A stretch of DNA of 64,000 bases from Lederbergia graminis (GTDB taxonomy: Bacteria; Bacillota; Bacilli; Bacillales; Bacillaceae_C): positions 1 through 64,000 of the forward strand of contig NZ_JBHSMC010000015.1 of NCBI RefSeq assembly GCF_042655485.1. The letters run 5' to 3'. The notes below the pieces were generated by a model. The model saw only the letters and a list, made by a program, of their open reading frames with translations, ran no database searches and had not been told where the DNA came from. The stretch's first letter is position 1; every line of letters begins with the position of its first letter. This document shows positions 34,064 through 43,465 of this stretch, one piece after another. The position numbers were made by a program, and so were the translations under genes.

Positions 34064-35230
34064 TTAGTCTCTACTAAACAAATCCCTAGTATATACTTTA
34101 TCACTTACTTCTTGTAAATCCTCAGATAATCTATTAGCAACAATAACATCTGATACTTTCTTAAACTCTTCAAAATCATTAATGATTCTAGAGTTATAGA
34201 ATGTTTCCTCTTGTAGTGCTGGTTCATATACTACAACTTCAATACCTTTAGCCTTAATTCGCTTCATAACACCTTGAATTGCTGATTGTCTAAAGTTGTC
34301 GGAGTCTGTTTTCATCGTAAGTCTATAAATACCTACAACTTTAGGGTTCCTTTTAATAATCATTTCAGCAATATGGTCTTTTCTAGTTCTATTTGCATCA
34401 ACAATTGCTGTCATTATATTATTTGGAACATCAGCATAGTTAGCTAATAACTGTTTTGTATCTTTAGGTAAGCAGTAGCCACCATAGCCAAAGGATGGAT
34501 TATTGTAATGAGTACCGATTCTAGGATCAAGTCCGACACCATCAATAATTTGTTTAGTGTCTAATCCCCTTACTTCTGCATATGAATCAAGCTCATTAAA
34601 AAATGCGACTCTCATCGCTAGATAAGTGTTAGCAAAAAGCTTAATAGCTTCAGCTTCTGTTGAATTAGTAAATAAAACATCAATATCTTCTTTCAATGCA
34701 CCTTGAGCTAATAAATCAGCAAATACTCTAGCTCTCTCAGATTGTTCACCTACAATAATTCTTGATGGATATAGGTTATCATAAAGTGCTTTACCTTCTC
34801 TTAAAAACTCTGGTGAAAAGATAATGTTTTCTGTTTCAAATTTCTCTCTTACTTTCTCAGTGTATCCTACTGGAACCGTTGATTTTATAACCATTACTGC
34901 ATCCGGATTAATTGATAAAACATTTGCTATTACTGCTTCTACAGTTCGGGTATTAAAATAGTTTAATTCTGGATCATAGTTTGTAGGTGTTGATATGATT
35001 ACATAATCTGCGTCTTTATATGCTTTATAATTATCAGTAGTAGCAGTAAGATTTAAATCTTTTGTAGCTAAATATTCTTCAATCTCATTGTCAATAATTG
35101 GAGATCGCTTATTGTTAATCATATCTACTTTTTCCTGAATTATATCAAGTGCAATTACTTCGTTATGTTGGGCCAGTAGGATTGCATTAGATAATCCAAC
35201 ATAGCCTGTACCTGCTATTGTTATTTTCAT
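34064..35230 (-). CDS. ugd: UDP-glucose 6-dehydrogenase
   Basis: The 388-residue enzyme is of the short (E. coli Ugd-like) type. The N-terminal NAD site is ITIAGTGYVGLSNAILL; catalytic Lys is in the NTYLAMRVAFFNELD segment and catalytic Cys is in FGYGGYCLPKDTKQLL. It oxidises UDP-glucose to UDP-glucuronate for capsule or EPS. It is the last gene of the locus, 23 nt after rmlB and just before the terminator. GalU in the same operon supplies its substrate. Confidence 0.93.
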   Translation of the reverse strand: MKITIAGTGYVGLSNAILLAQHNEVIALDIIQEKVDMINNKRSPIIDNEIEEYLATKDLNLTATTDNYKAYKDADYVIISTPTNYDPELNYFNTRTVEAVIANVLSINPDAVMVIKSTVPVGYTEKVREKFETENIIFSPEFLREGKALYDNLYPSRIIVGEQSERARVFADLLAQGALKEDIDVLFTNSTEAEAIKLFANTYLAMRVAFFNELDSYAEVRGLDTKQIIDGVGLDPRIGTHYNNPSFGYGGYCLPKDTKQLLANYADVPNNIMTAIVDANRTRKDHIAEMIIKRNPKVVGIYRLTMKTDSDNFRQSAIQGVMKRIKAKGIEVVVYEPALQEETFYNSRIINDFEEFKKVSDVIVANRLSEDLQEVSDKVYTRDLFSRD

Positions 35231-35253
35231 TGTATTATGCGCTCTCCCTACAT

Positions 35254-36273
35254 TTATACGTTATATTGTTTTTCAAAATAACTTTGATATTCTCCACTTA
35301 TAATTTGCTCCCACCATTCTTTGTTATCGAGATACCATTGAATAGTTTGTGCAATTCCAGTTTCAAATGTATATGTTGGTTTCCAACCTAATTGCTCTAA
35401 TTTTGTAGGATCAATTGCATAACGTTTATCATGACCTAGACGATCTGTAACAAACTCTATTAATTCCTCAGATCTACCTAGAGTACTAATAATAGTTTTA
35501 ACAACTTCTAAGTTTGTTCTTTCATTATGCCCCCCAACATTATAAACCTCACCATTAACGCCTTCATGCATTACTAAATCAATTGCTGTACAATGATCAA
35601 GAACATGTAACCAATCACGAATGTTCTTTCCATCACCATATACAGGAACTTTTTGGTCATTTAAAACACGGGATATAGTTAATGGGATTAACTTTTCAGG
35701 GAAATGGTATGGTCCATAGTTATTAGAGCAACGTGTAATATTGACAGGTAAACCATACGTTTCATGATATGCACGAACAAGTAAATCAGAAGAAGCCTTG
35801 CTAGCGCTATAGGGACTATTTGGTTCTAATGGTGTTTCTTCAGTAAAAAATGTTGTTGGATCGAAATCAAGTTCTCCATACACTTCATCTGTTGATACAT
35901 GAACAAATTTTGTTACACCCACTTTTTTTGCAGCATCTAATAAAACCTGAGTTCCTAATACATTGGTACGAACAAATACACCTGGATCTGTGATTGAACG
36001 ATCAACATGGCTTTCCGCTGCAAAATGGACTACAAAATCAAATTTTTCTTTTTCAAAAAGAGCATCAATCTTTTCATGATCAGCAATATCCGCTTTTACA
36101 AAATAATAATTATCTTTTGATTCAATCTCACGATGTTTTGTTAAATCACCAGCATATGTTAGGAGGTCTAAATTATAAATAGCATATTCTGGATATTTGT
36201 TAACCATATATTGCACAAAGTTTCCACCTATGAATCCTGCACCACCAGTAACTAACACTTTTTTCTTAAACAT
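35254..36273 (-). CDS. rmlB: dTDP-glucose 4,6-dehydratase
   Basis: The 339-residue extended SDR has the NAD loop VTGGAGFIGGNFV, the catalytic block HVSTDEVYGEL with Asp-Glu, and YSASKASSDLLV with YxxxK. It makes dTDP-4-keto-6-deoxyglucose. The genome window has no rmlC or rmlD beside it, so the keto sugar is probably used by the aminotransferase at 37209-38297 rather than for rhamnose. Confidence 0.95.
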   Translation of the reverse strand: MFKKKVLVTGGAGFIGGNFVQYMVNKYPEYAIYNLDLLTYAGDLTKHREIESKDNYYFVKADIADHEKIDALFEKEKFDFVVHFAAESHVDRSITDPGVFVRTNVLGTQVLLDAAKKVGVTKFVHVSTDEVYGELDFDPTTFFTEETPLEPNSPYSASKASSDLLVRAYHETYGLPVNITRCSNNYGPYHFPEKLIPLTISRVLNDQKVPVYGDGKNIRDWLHVLDHCTAIDLVMHEGVNGEVYNVGGHNERTNLEVVKTIISTLGRSEELIEFVTDRLGHDKRYAIDPTKLEQLGWKPTYTFETGIAQTIQWYLDNKEWWEQIISGEYQSYFEKQYNV

Positions 36274-36304
36274 TGTTCCACCCGTTTCTATTTAAAAAAA
36301 TAAA

Positions 36305-37198
36305 TCATACTTTAGTTAATACACTTTCATTTGTTTGTAAAGCCACTTCAACTAAATACTTTCCATATTCTGTTTTCATTAAGGGTTCGGCAAGATTTAA
36401 TAGTTGATCTCTGCTAATATATCCTCTTCTAAATGCAATTTCCTCTATACAAGCAACATATAAACCTTGTCTTTTTTGTATAGCTTCAACAAAATTGGAT
36501 GCTTCCAGTAATGATTCGTGAGTTCCAGTATCTAGCCAAGCTAACCCACGTCCTGTTATTTCAACCTTTAATTCGCCTCGTTGAAGATATTCTTCAATAA
36601 CAGATGTAATTTCAACTTCTCCGCGGTCAGAAGGTTTTACATTTTTTGCTATGTCAACAACTTTATTATCAAAGAAATACAATCCAGGCACCGCATAAGA
36701 TGATTTTGGATTTTCTGGTTTTTCTTCAATAGAAATTGCATTCATATCATTGTCAACTTCTACAACTCCATATGCTCTTGGATCTTTTACATAACAACCA
36801 AAAATTACCCCGCCATTAGCTAAGGAAGAAGCTCTTTTTAACCTATTACTTAGATTAGAACCATAAAAAATATTATCTCCTAAGACAAGCGCTACAGAAG
36901 AATTATCTATAAACTCTTCTCCAATTATAAATGCCTCAGCTAGTCCATTGGGATTTTCTTGCACAGCATATTCAAATGTCATCCCTAATTGTTTACCATC
37001 ACCTAATAATTCTTTAAACCCATCTACATCTCTTGGTGTAGAAATTATTAATATTTCCCTAATACCTGCTAACATTAAAACAGATAATGGATAGTAAATC
37101 ATTGGTTTGTCATATACTGGTAACATTTGTTTAGACATCGCTTTTGTTAATGGGTAAAGACGTGTCCCAGATCCACCAGCTAAAATAATACCTTTCAC
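36305..37198 (-). CDS. rmlA: Glucose-1-phosphate thymidylyltransferase
   Basis: The product has 297 residues, starting at a GTG at 37198 with GAGGTG 6 nt upstream. Family RmlA begins at exactly this KGIILAGGSGTRLYP motif, whereas the ORF extends upstream to 37249 into the aminotransferase gene. The nucleotide loop, KPMIYYPLSVLMLAGI and ALVLGDNIFYG are conserved. It makes dTDP-glucose for RmlB. The start lies 10 nt before the end of the aminotransferase ORF, so the two genes overlap slightly in reading order. Confidence 0.94.
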   Translation of the reverse strand: MKGIILAGGSGTRLYPLTKAMSKQMLPVYDKPMIYYPLSVLMLAGIREILIISTPRDVDGFKELLGDGKQLGMTFEYAVQENPNGLAEAFIIGEEFIDNSSVALVLGDNIFYGSNLSNRLKRASSLANGGVIFGCYVKDPRAYGVVEVDNDMNAISIEEKPENPKSSYAVPGLYFFDNKVVDIAKNVKPSDRGEVEITSVIEEYLQRGELKVEITGRGLAWLDTGTHESLLEASNFVEAIQKRQGLYVACIEEIAFRRGYISRDQLLNLAEPLMKTEYGKYLVEVALQTNESVLTKV

Positions 37199-37208
37199 GT
37201 TACTCACC

Positions 37209-38297
37209 TCATCCCTTAATAATCCTACATATTCTGTCAACATTTTCAAACTCTAAATCCGCATAAAGTGGGAGTGTCAGTATCCTATCAGCTATATATT
37301 TTGCAATTGGTGTTTCATCCGTATTAAACATCCCATTATAACATTCAAAGCTACTAGTTAATGGGTAAAAATACTTACGAGCAATAATATTATTTTCTTT
37401 TAGTAATTCAAAAACTTCATCTCTTTTTAGTTTATACCCATCAAAAACAACTGGAAAGTATGAATAGTTTCCTTTAACTCCAATTTGTGGTTGTACTAAC
37501 TTAATACCAGGAATACCCGCAAGGTTCTCTACGTATCTTTCTACAATAGCTTTTCTCTTCATGATTTCAACATCAATATACCTAAGATTACAAAGTCCCA
37601 TAGCAGCCTGAAATTCATTCATTTTAGAATTACCACCAATAAAGTCAACAGTCTCTTGGCTAGTAATACCAAAATTTTTCAATGCATTTAGTTTACTTAT
37701 TAATTCAGAATTACTGAATGTAAGTGCACCACCCTCAATAGTATTAAAAACCTTAGTTGCATGGAAACTAAACATTGATGCATCACCGAAACTTCCTATT
37801 CCTCTGTCATTTACTTTCACTCCAAAAGCATGAGCTGCATCATAAATTACTCTAAGGTTATATTTACTGGCAATTCTTTCTATTTCGTCTACATTACATA
37901 TATTCCCGTATACATGAACTGGAATAATTGCTGATGTTCGTTCTGTAATTAAGCTCTCTAAATTATCTATATTAATTGTATAATTTTCCTCATTTATATC
38001 ACAAAATACCGGTTTAAGGCCATTTCTTACAATAGCATGTGTAGTTGATACAAAAGTGAAAGGTGTTGTAATTACCTCTCCTGATAAGTTAAACGCTGCA
38101 ATCGCAGTTTCTAATGCAAGGTGGCCATTTGTAAATAATGAAATGTTAGAAGAATCTAAGTATTCCGCCAACTGCACCTCTAATCTGTCATGTTTTACCC
38201 CCATATTTGTTAGCCATCGACTTTCCCATAGGTCTTTTATTTCAGCGATATACTCCTCCAAATCTGGCATTGATGTACGTGTTACCGGGACTATCAT
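37209..38297 (-). CDS. DegT/DnrJ/EryC1 sugar aminotransferase (VioA/WecE-like)
   Basis: The 362-residue PLP enzyme has the internal-aldimine Lys in SFHATKVFNTIEGGAL and the PLP-binding Asp in VIYDAAHAFGVKVN. The opening (PVTRTSMPDLEEYI, SRWLTNMGVKH) is close to VioA, which makes dTDP-4-amino-4,6-dideoxyglucose (Qui4N) as I remember it; WecE (Fuc4N) is also possible. With RmlA and RmlB as the only other dTDP-sugar enzymes, it should aminate dTDP-4-keto-6-deoxyglucose at C4. A 4-amino sugar then needs acylation, for which the GNAT-ATP-grasp gene next door is the candidate. Confidence 0.87.
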   Translation of the reverse strand: MIVPVTRTSMPDLEEYIAEIKDLWESRWLTNMGVKHDRLEVQLAEYLDSSNISLFTNGHLALETAIAAFNLSGEVITTPFTFVSTTHAIVRNGLKPVFCDINEENYTINIDNLESLITERTSAIIPVHVYGNICNVDEIERIASKYNLRVIYDAAHAFGVKVNDRGIGSFGDASMFSFHATKVFNTIEGGALTFSNSELISKLNALKNFGITSQETVDFIGGNSKMNEFQAAMGLCNLRYIDVEIMKRKAIVERYVENLAGIPGIKLVQPQIGVKGNYSYFPVVFDGYKLKRDEVFELLKENNIIARKYFYPLTSSFECYNGMFNTDETPIAKYIADRILTLPLYADLEFENVDRICRIIKG

Positions 38298-38325
38298 GAT
38301 TGATATCTCCTTTAGTTTAAACTAA

Positions 38326-39780
38326 TTATTTTATTATTCGTGTTACATATTCTTCATATTTCCTTGCTATAATTACTTTTTTAATAGTACCTTTCTCGGA
38401 AATTACTTTATTACTAAAACAATTCAAATGATTACCTACTACATCATAACCAGCTATGTGGCTAAATTCCACCCCTCCTGAAAAACGGGGGTTAATTTCA
38501 AGAAAATAGTATTCACCTTTACTCGTCTCAATAAATTCAAAATTTACAGCCCCAATAATACCTACTTTTCTCGCAATTAAGCTACATAAATGCTCTAGTT
38601 CTTCATTGTCTATGATTTCAATAGTGGTGCCTGCTCCTGATTTATTCCGTAACAATTCTCTCCTAGAGATACAAACGACATTATCTGTTTTAGGGTCTCT
38701 AATTACGTCAACCGTTATGATTCTTCCCTCAATTAATGGTTGAATAATATACTTACTTCCTTCAAGTTCTTCTTTTATGTTTCCATACTCTTTTTGATCT
38801 AGAATTGGTTGACAACCTTCACTACTTCTTCCGGATCTAGGCTTAATAAATAGCGGGAATGTTGTTTCTTCAGTATCCTGTAATAAGCTTGTAGGTATTA
38901 CATTTTTTATTTCTTGATTAATTAGAAATTGCGATAACATGTACTTATCTCTACACAACTTAATAGTTTGTTCATCTGCTATACATACTTTAATTCCTTT
39001 TTGTTGAAGTCTATTCTTTTCAGTAGCAAGAAGATCAACTTCAGGATCAGTTAAGGGAAGAATAAATTTTATTTTATGCATGTCACATATTTTTTCAATG
39101 AATGTAATATACTCCTCTTTATTTCTTGCATATGGAGCTTGATAAAATTGATTAACATCATATGCTTCTGCAACCCACTCTTTCGGATTAATGTCACATC
39201 CCACTATATAATGACCATAGGACTTTAGTGTTTTTATTACTATATCAGCTGAGAAAGATCCAATTGCTGTTATTAATACATTTTCAGACTTTTCACTACC
39301 TTTTTCCATGTTGATATTTAGGTCACAAACCAAATATATCTCGTTATCTCTATCTTTTGGTTCTACTTCAATTGTAAAATAATTTCTTTGGTAAAACCTA
39401 ATTGCTGATTTATTAGATTTATGTGTATACAAAGATATTCTATGCATACCATTCTTTCTACAAAATTCCTTCATTGTAGATAATAATTGACTACCGATAC
39501 CTTTACTTCGATAATCTTTTAAGATTCCAAAAGCACTTATATATGCATTCTTGTTAATTTGATCATTGGCATATCCTAATAGTGCTCCAATTATCTGGCC
39601 TTCATGTTCAGCAATTACAATAACTCCATTTGAATGTATTTTTTTTGCATAACTTTCTATACTCACAGTAGTATGTAAAGGAATATAAAATACATCACCT
39701 ATAACATGTAGAAATTTTGTTATTCTCGTAAGATTACCATCTGTTTTCTCCATTATACTTATTGAAATATTAGTGTCCAT
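38326..39780 (-). CDS. GNAT acetyltransferase fused to an ATP-grasp ligase
   Basis: The product has 484 residues from the ATG at 39780 (TGAGG, 6-7 nt spacing). Residues about 5-150 form a GNAT domain (FGILKDYRSKGIGSQLLSTM acetyl-CoA loop; SAIRFYQRNYF). Residues about 165-470 form a PylC/carbamoyl-phosphate-synthetase-like ATP-grasp (CRDKYMLSQFLINQEI, PLFIKPRSGRSSEGC, YYFLEINPRFSGG). ATP-grasp enzymes join a carboxylate to an amine through an acyl-phosphate. Next to an amino-sugar pathway and an amino-acid-processing PLP enzyme, it may build an (N-acetyl)aminoacyl group on the 4-amino sugar. The GNAT part could fill the role of WecD. This is inference. Confidence 0.85.
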   Translation of the reverse strand: MDTNISISIMEKTDGNLTRITKFLHVIGDVFYIPLHTTVSIESYAKKIHSNGVIVIAEHEGQIIGALLGYANDQINKNAYISAFGILKDYRSKGIGSQLLSTMKEFCRKNGMHRISLYTHKSNKSAIRFYQRNYFTIEVEPKDRDNEIYLVCDLNINMEKGSEKSENVLITAIGSFSADIVIKTLKSYGHYIVGCDINPKEWVAEAYDVNQFYQAPYARNKEEYITFIEKICDMHKIKFILPLTDPEVDLLATEKNRLQQKGIKVCIADEQTIKLCRDKYMLSQFLINQEIKNVIPTSLLQDTEETTFPLFIKPRSGRSSEGCQPILDQKEYGNIKEELEGSKYIIQPLIEGRIITVDVIRDPKTDNVVCISRRELLRNKSGAGTTIEIIDNEELEHLCSLIARKVGIIGAVNFEFIETSKGEYYFLEINPRFSGGVEFSHIAGYDVVGNHLNCFSNKVISEKGTIKKVIIARKYEEYVTRIIK

Positions 39781-39807
39781 ATCTATCCTCACTCTCATTT
39801 ATTTGCA

Positions 39808-40755
39808 CTAGATTTTTTTCAAATTATCAAAAAACAAAGGAGTACCCCCTGTATGTAAGAACAATATATTTTTACCTATTATTTGATGCTTCTTCAACAA
39901 TTCATTCATTCCCCAAAACGCCTTCCCAGTGTATGTTGGATCCATTGGAATTCCATCAGTAGTTAAAATCTCTTTGATTATTTCAAGAATCTTATTATTA
40001 TAATGGCCATACCCATCTAATCTCCAATTATCTTCAATCTTTACCTTTTCTCTTAATTCACTTGTGATTTCTCCAAAATATTTCTCGATATAATTTTCAA
40101 CCACCTTATAGGAATGTTGCCTTTCCCTAGCGATAGAAATACCAATTATCTCACATTCATTTCCAAAGTTATAACTACCACAAATTAATCCTGCTAGCGT
40201 GGTTCCAGTACCACATGCAAGAAAGATATAATCAAATTCCAAGCCTAATTCTTGCTCTTGTTTTTTTACTTCAAAAAATACTTCCGCGTAGGCTTGTACA
40301 GCAACTTTTTCATTACCTTTTCCGAAGATATCACCATATATATAATATGGATTTAACCCTTCTTTTTTACACTCATCAATAACCGCTGTAACAGTTTGAG
40401 ATACATTAGTCTTTAAACAAGGGATTATTCTTGCACCCATTTTTTCTACAATAATACTATTATTACTTTCATGTCTTTCTCCAGAATCATCTGCAGGAGA
40501 TATTACATAACACGGAATACCTTTAGATTTACTCATATTCGCAATAACTCTGCATAGATTTGACCTACTATTACCATAAGCTATTATACAGTCGTAGTTA
40601 TTTCGATTCATATCTTCAAAGTACTTTTGTGCAATTCTCACCTTATTTCCACCAAAGGAAAAAGGTAACAAGTCATCACGCTTAATAAATAATCTATTAT
40701 TATTAATAGAATAATTTAGTTTATATATTGGTGTATTGAAATTCTTTATTTCCAA
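39808..40755 (-). CDS. PLP-dependent ACC deaminase / D-cysteine desulfhydrase-like enzyme
   Basis: The 315-residue fold-type II PLP enzyme has the PLP Lys in LPFSFGGNKVRIAQKY, the phosphate-binding block ACGTGTTLAGLI and the closing HTGGTPLFF. This family (ACC deaminase, D-cysteine desulfhydrase, L-cysteate or diaminopropionate enzymes) works on small amino acids. It sits directly before the ATP-grasp fusion gene (9 nt gap), inside the EPS operon, which is unusual. I infer that it prepares an unusual amino acid or D-amino acid used for sugar decoration; the actual reaction is open. Confidence 0.82.
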   Translation of the reverse strand: MEIKNFNTPIYKLNYSINNNRLFIKRDDLLPFSFGGNKVRIAQKYFEDMNRNNYDCIIAYGNSRSNLCRVIANMSKSKGIPCYVISPADDSGERHESNNSIIVEKMGARIIPCLKTNVSQTVTAVIDECKKEGLNPYYIYGDIFGKGNEKVAVQAYAEVFFEVKKQEQELGLEFDYIFLACGTGTTLAGLICGSYNFGNECEIIGISIARERQHSYKVVENYIEKYFGEITSELREKVKIEDNWRLDGYGHYNNKILEIIKEILTTDGIPMDPTYTGKAFWGMNELLKKHQIIGKNILFLHTGGTPLFFDNLKKI

Positions 40756-40783
40756 TTTTTCCCCTCCTGTTTAAAAAAACGAG

Positions 40784-42244
40784 CTATTTTTTTGCGAAAT
40801 TCTTAATATACTTTGTAAAATTATACAGTTCATAAGATTTCAAAATAATTGACAAGCCAATAAATACTACGCACCCAAATAATATTTGTAAAATCAATAT
40901 ATATATATCCAATAAAAAATTTAATCGTAATCCAATAAAAAAGACTAATATTCCCATTATTGCGGCAGATATAAATGTTTTTATAATATCTAAAAATTGA
41001 GATTTAATTGGATAATTAATTAACCTTCCCGAAAAATAAGTATTAATAAAAAGGCTGCTTATTGAAGATATTACTAACGTCCAGACTAACCATATCATTC
41101 CTAATTTAAGCACGACTACAAATATGATTAAACAAACCCCAATTATTTTTTTAATGATTTCCAACCGCAAAAACAAGTCTGATCGACCTTTAACTTGAAG
41201 AATATTTAGGTTAATTGCCTGTAATGGGTAAAGCATGCCTGCCAAACATAGTATTTGAAAGTATGGCACTGTTCCTTTCCAGTTTTCACCAAATAAGAAA
41301 GGAATTAAATTATTCGCTATTGCTGCAAGACCAATCATTAATGGAAATGTGACAAAAACGGAATTTTTAATTATAGTTCTATATCCATTTAACAATTGTT
41401 TCTCTTTATCTTGAATCTTGCTTAATACAGGATAGGTAACTTTCTGTACGGCTAATGTAATAGAGTTAGACGCAATATCTCTTAACATTGTTGCTTGTGT
41501 ATAATACCCTAATACTGTAGTTGAATAGGTTCTTCCTATGATGATATTATATATATTTTTATAAGTTGTATCTATTAAGCCTGATACAAGTAATCTCCAG
41601 CCAAAACCAAATAGTCGTTTAAATGATGAAACGCTAAAGATAAAAGAGGGCTTCCATCTATTGTGCAATGATAGAAGAATTGTCTGAATAAGTTGCCCCA
41701 TTACGTTTTGAACTACTAAACTCCAAACGCCTAGGCCAACTAAGGCCAAAATAACAGCTGTTACTCCAGAAAAGACAGTTGAAATAATGTTAATAAGTGT
41801 TTGCGTTTTAAAGTTAATTTTTTTTGTCAAAATAGTTCGTTGAACAATGCCAAATGCGTTAATTATGATAATTAACCCCAATACTCTAAGTAATTCTTTT
41901 AGAATTGGTTCATCATAAAATGCACTTATAATTGGCGCAAAAATAAAAACAACTCCATATATAACAATAGAAACAAATAGATTAAAATAGAAAACCGTAG
42001 AATAGTCTACCTGAGTTGAATTTTGCTCCCGAATCAAAGCATTTTGCATTCCACTATTAACGATAGATTGTGATATAGCTACAACTATTAATATCATTCC
42101 TATCAAGCCAAAGTGCTCAGGTAATAAAATTCGCGTTAATAGTAGCTGTATGATAAACTTAATTCCTTGAGATGAAAAAAAATCCACAAAAGTCCAAAAG
42201 ATACCTTTAGTAGTATCTTTTTTAAGCTGATTGTTTTCTATCAT
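40784..42244 (-). CDS. Polysaccharide flippase (Wzx/TuaB-type, MATE-like fold)
   Basis: The 486-residue membrane protein has 12-14 predicted membrane segments and the opening DTTKGIFWTFVDFFSSQGIKF typical of TuaB/WzxC flippases, split here by positions 10-30. RILLPEHFGLIGMI is the second family mark. It should flip lipid-linked repeat units across the membrane. It lies between the WecF-like transferase and the ACC-deaminase-like gene. Confidence 0.9.
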   Translation of the reverse strand: MIENNQLKKDTTKGIFWTFVDFFSSQGIKFIIQLLLTRILLPEHFGLIGMILIVVAISQSIVNSGMQNALIREQNSTQVDYSTVFYFNLFVSIVIYGVVFIFAPIISAFYDEPILKELLRVLGLIIIINAFGIVQRTILTKKINFKTQTLINIISTVFSGVTAVILALVGLGVWSLVVQNVMGQLIQTILLSLHNRWKPSFIFSVSSFKRLFGFGWRLLVSGLIDTTYKNIYNIIIGRTYSTTVLGYYTQATMLRDIASNSITLAVQKVTYPVLSKIQDKEKQLLNGYRTIIKNSVFVTFPLMIGLAAIANNLIPFLFGENWKGTVPYFQILCLAGMLYPLQAINLNILQVKGRSDLFLRLEIIKKIIGVCLIIFVVVLKLGMIWLVWTLVISSISSLFINTYFSGRLINYPIKSQFLDIIKTFISAAIMGILVFFIGLRLNFLLDIYILILQILFGCVVFIGLSIILKSYELYNFTKYIKNFAKK

Positions 42245-42265
42245 AGTATACCTACCGAATTATTT

Positions 42266-43339
42266 CTATTTTTCATTAAATATTCTCCTCCAAATATCAA
42301 CTGCAGATCTCTCGCTATAATTTTCCTCCATTAATATTTTATTTTTAATTCGGTCTTCATTGCTAAACTCATTTAACTCCTCAAATTCTATACTCTTTAT
42401 CATTTCTACAGGATAGACTACGAATTTTTTTTCTTCATGTATTTCATTCCACATTGTTGTTCCCTCACGAAGGTAAACTTTTTTGCCTAGATGTAAGAGT
42501 GAGTTAATATTTCCAAGCCCCTGCTGTCTATCATTATTGAATATTCCAATATCCATTGAATCTAATAATTCTATATAGGTATCCATATTCATAAATTCTA
42601 TTATTGGTTTAAACTTTTCTTTAAATGTTATGGTACCGTACTCTATTACCTCGTTTGCATATGAAGAATCACCATATGATAAAGGACAATATATTTCAAT
42701 ATTTTGGTGAGAGAATCTCTTAAGTAGTTCTAGGACCTCAATATGATGATTAGACTTAGTTGCTGAGTTACCTATTAATATTTTTACAATATTGTCTTTT
42801 CTCCTAGTTGCATTTTCTAGCTGACGACAAATAGCAATGTATCTGTCCTGACTAAGATACATTGCTGGTAGATACTCGCCTCTCACGTTATAAACTTCTT
42901 TTGCTATTTCATAATCTTTTTTAACAAGTGTGCAAACATGACGGAAATTCTTAATTACTTTTTTTCTTGTTATTTCTTTCAATATACTCTTTATAGTCTT
43001 TTTAGGTTCTCTATATGAGTATAGATCTGCACCCCAGACTATCCATGAGCATTTTCTTAATAACCACGGTTGTAAGAATAACAATAAAATAACTCTCGAG
43101 TTAAATAACCCATGTATATAAACTCCATCGTATTGATAAAATAATTTACTCAAAGAAATTATTGAATGCTTATTTTTATTTTTAAAATATTCAATATTTG
43201 AGACTTCTTGATTAAAGCTCTCTTCTCTATTGTTAATAATAACTGCAAATTTATGTGAATTCTGATCAAAGTGTTTATTAATAAATTTTATATATGGTAG
43301 TACAAACTTATCCGTATTGGTAACATGTAAATACTTCAT
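42266..43339 (-). CDS. WecF-family transferase (dTDP-4-acetamido-fucosyl type)
   Basis: The 357-residue protein carries the WecF/Glyco_transf_56 features: YLHVTNTDKFVLPYI, VYIHGLFNSRV, WIVWGADLYSY, LIGNSATKSNHHIEVLELL, IYCPLSYGDSSYANEV and LLHLGKKVYLREGTTMWNE. WecF transfers Fuc4NAc from dTDP to a lipid-linked acceptor in enterobacterial common antigen. Together with RmlA, RmlB and the VioA/WecE-like aminotransferase, it ties the locus to an N-acylated 4-amino-4,6-dideoxyhexose. Confidence 0.87.
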   Translation of the reverse strand: MKYLHVTNTDKFVLPYIKFINKHFDQNSHKFAVIINNREESFNQEVSNIEYFKNKNKHSIISLSKLFYQYDGVYIHGLFNSRVILLLFLQPWLLRKCSWIVWGADLYSYREPKKTIKSILKEITRKKVIKNFRHVCTLVKKDYEIAKEVYNVRGEYLPAMYLSQDRYIAICRQLENATRRKDNIVKILIGNSATKSNHHIEVLELLKRFSHQNIEIYCPLSYGDSSYANEVIEYGTITFKEKFKPIIEFMNMDTYIELLDSMDIGIFNNDRQQGLGNINSLLHLGKKVYLREGTTMWNEIHEEKKFVVYPVEMIKSIEFEELNEFSNEDRIKNKILMEENYSERSAVDIWRRIFNEK

Positions 43340-43465
43340 ATTTTAAATTATCATCTCTCTTTATAATTCCTGTATTAATACTTTTTATTACAATCTCATA
43401 TATGCAAAATCCAGTTAGTATTTTATAAAGTCAATTTCATATTTAATGTAATAACAAGGTTTACA

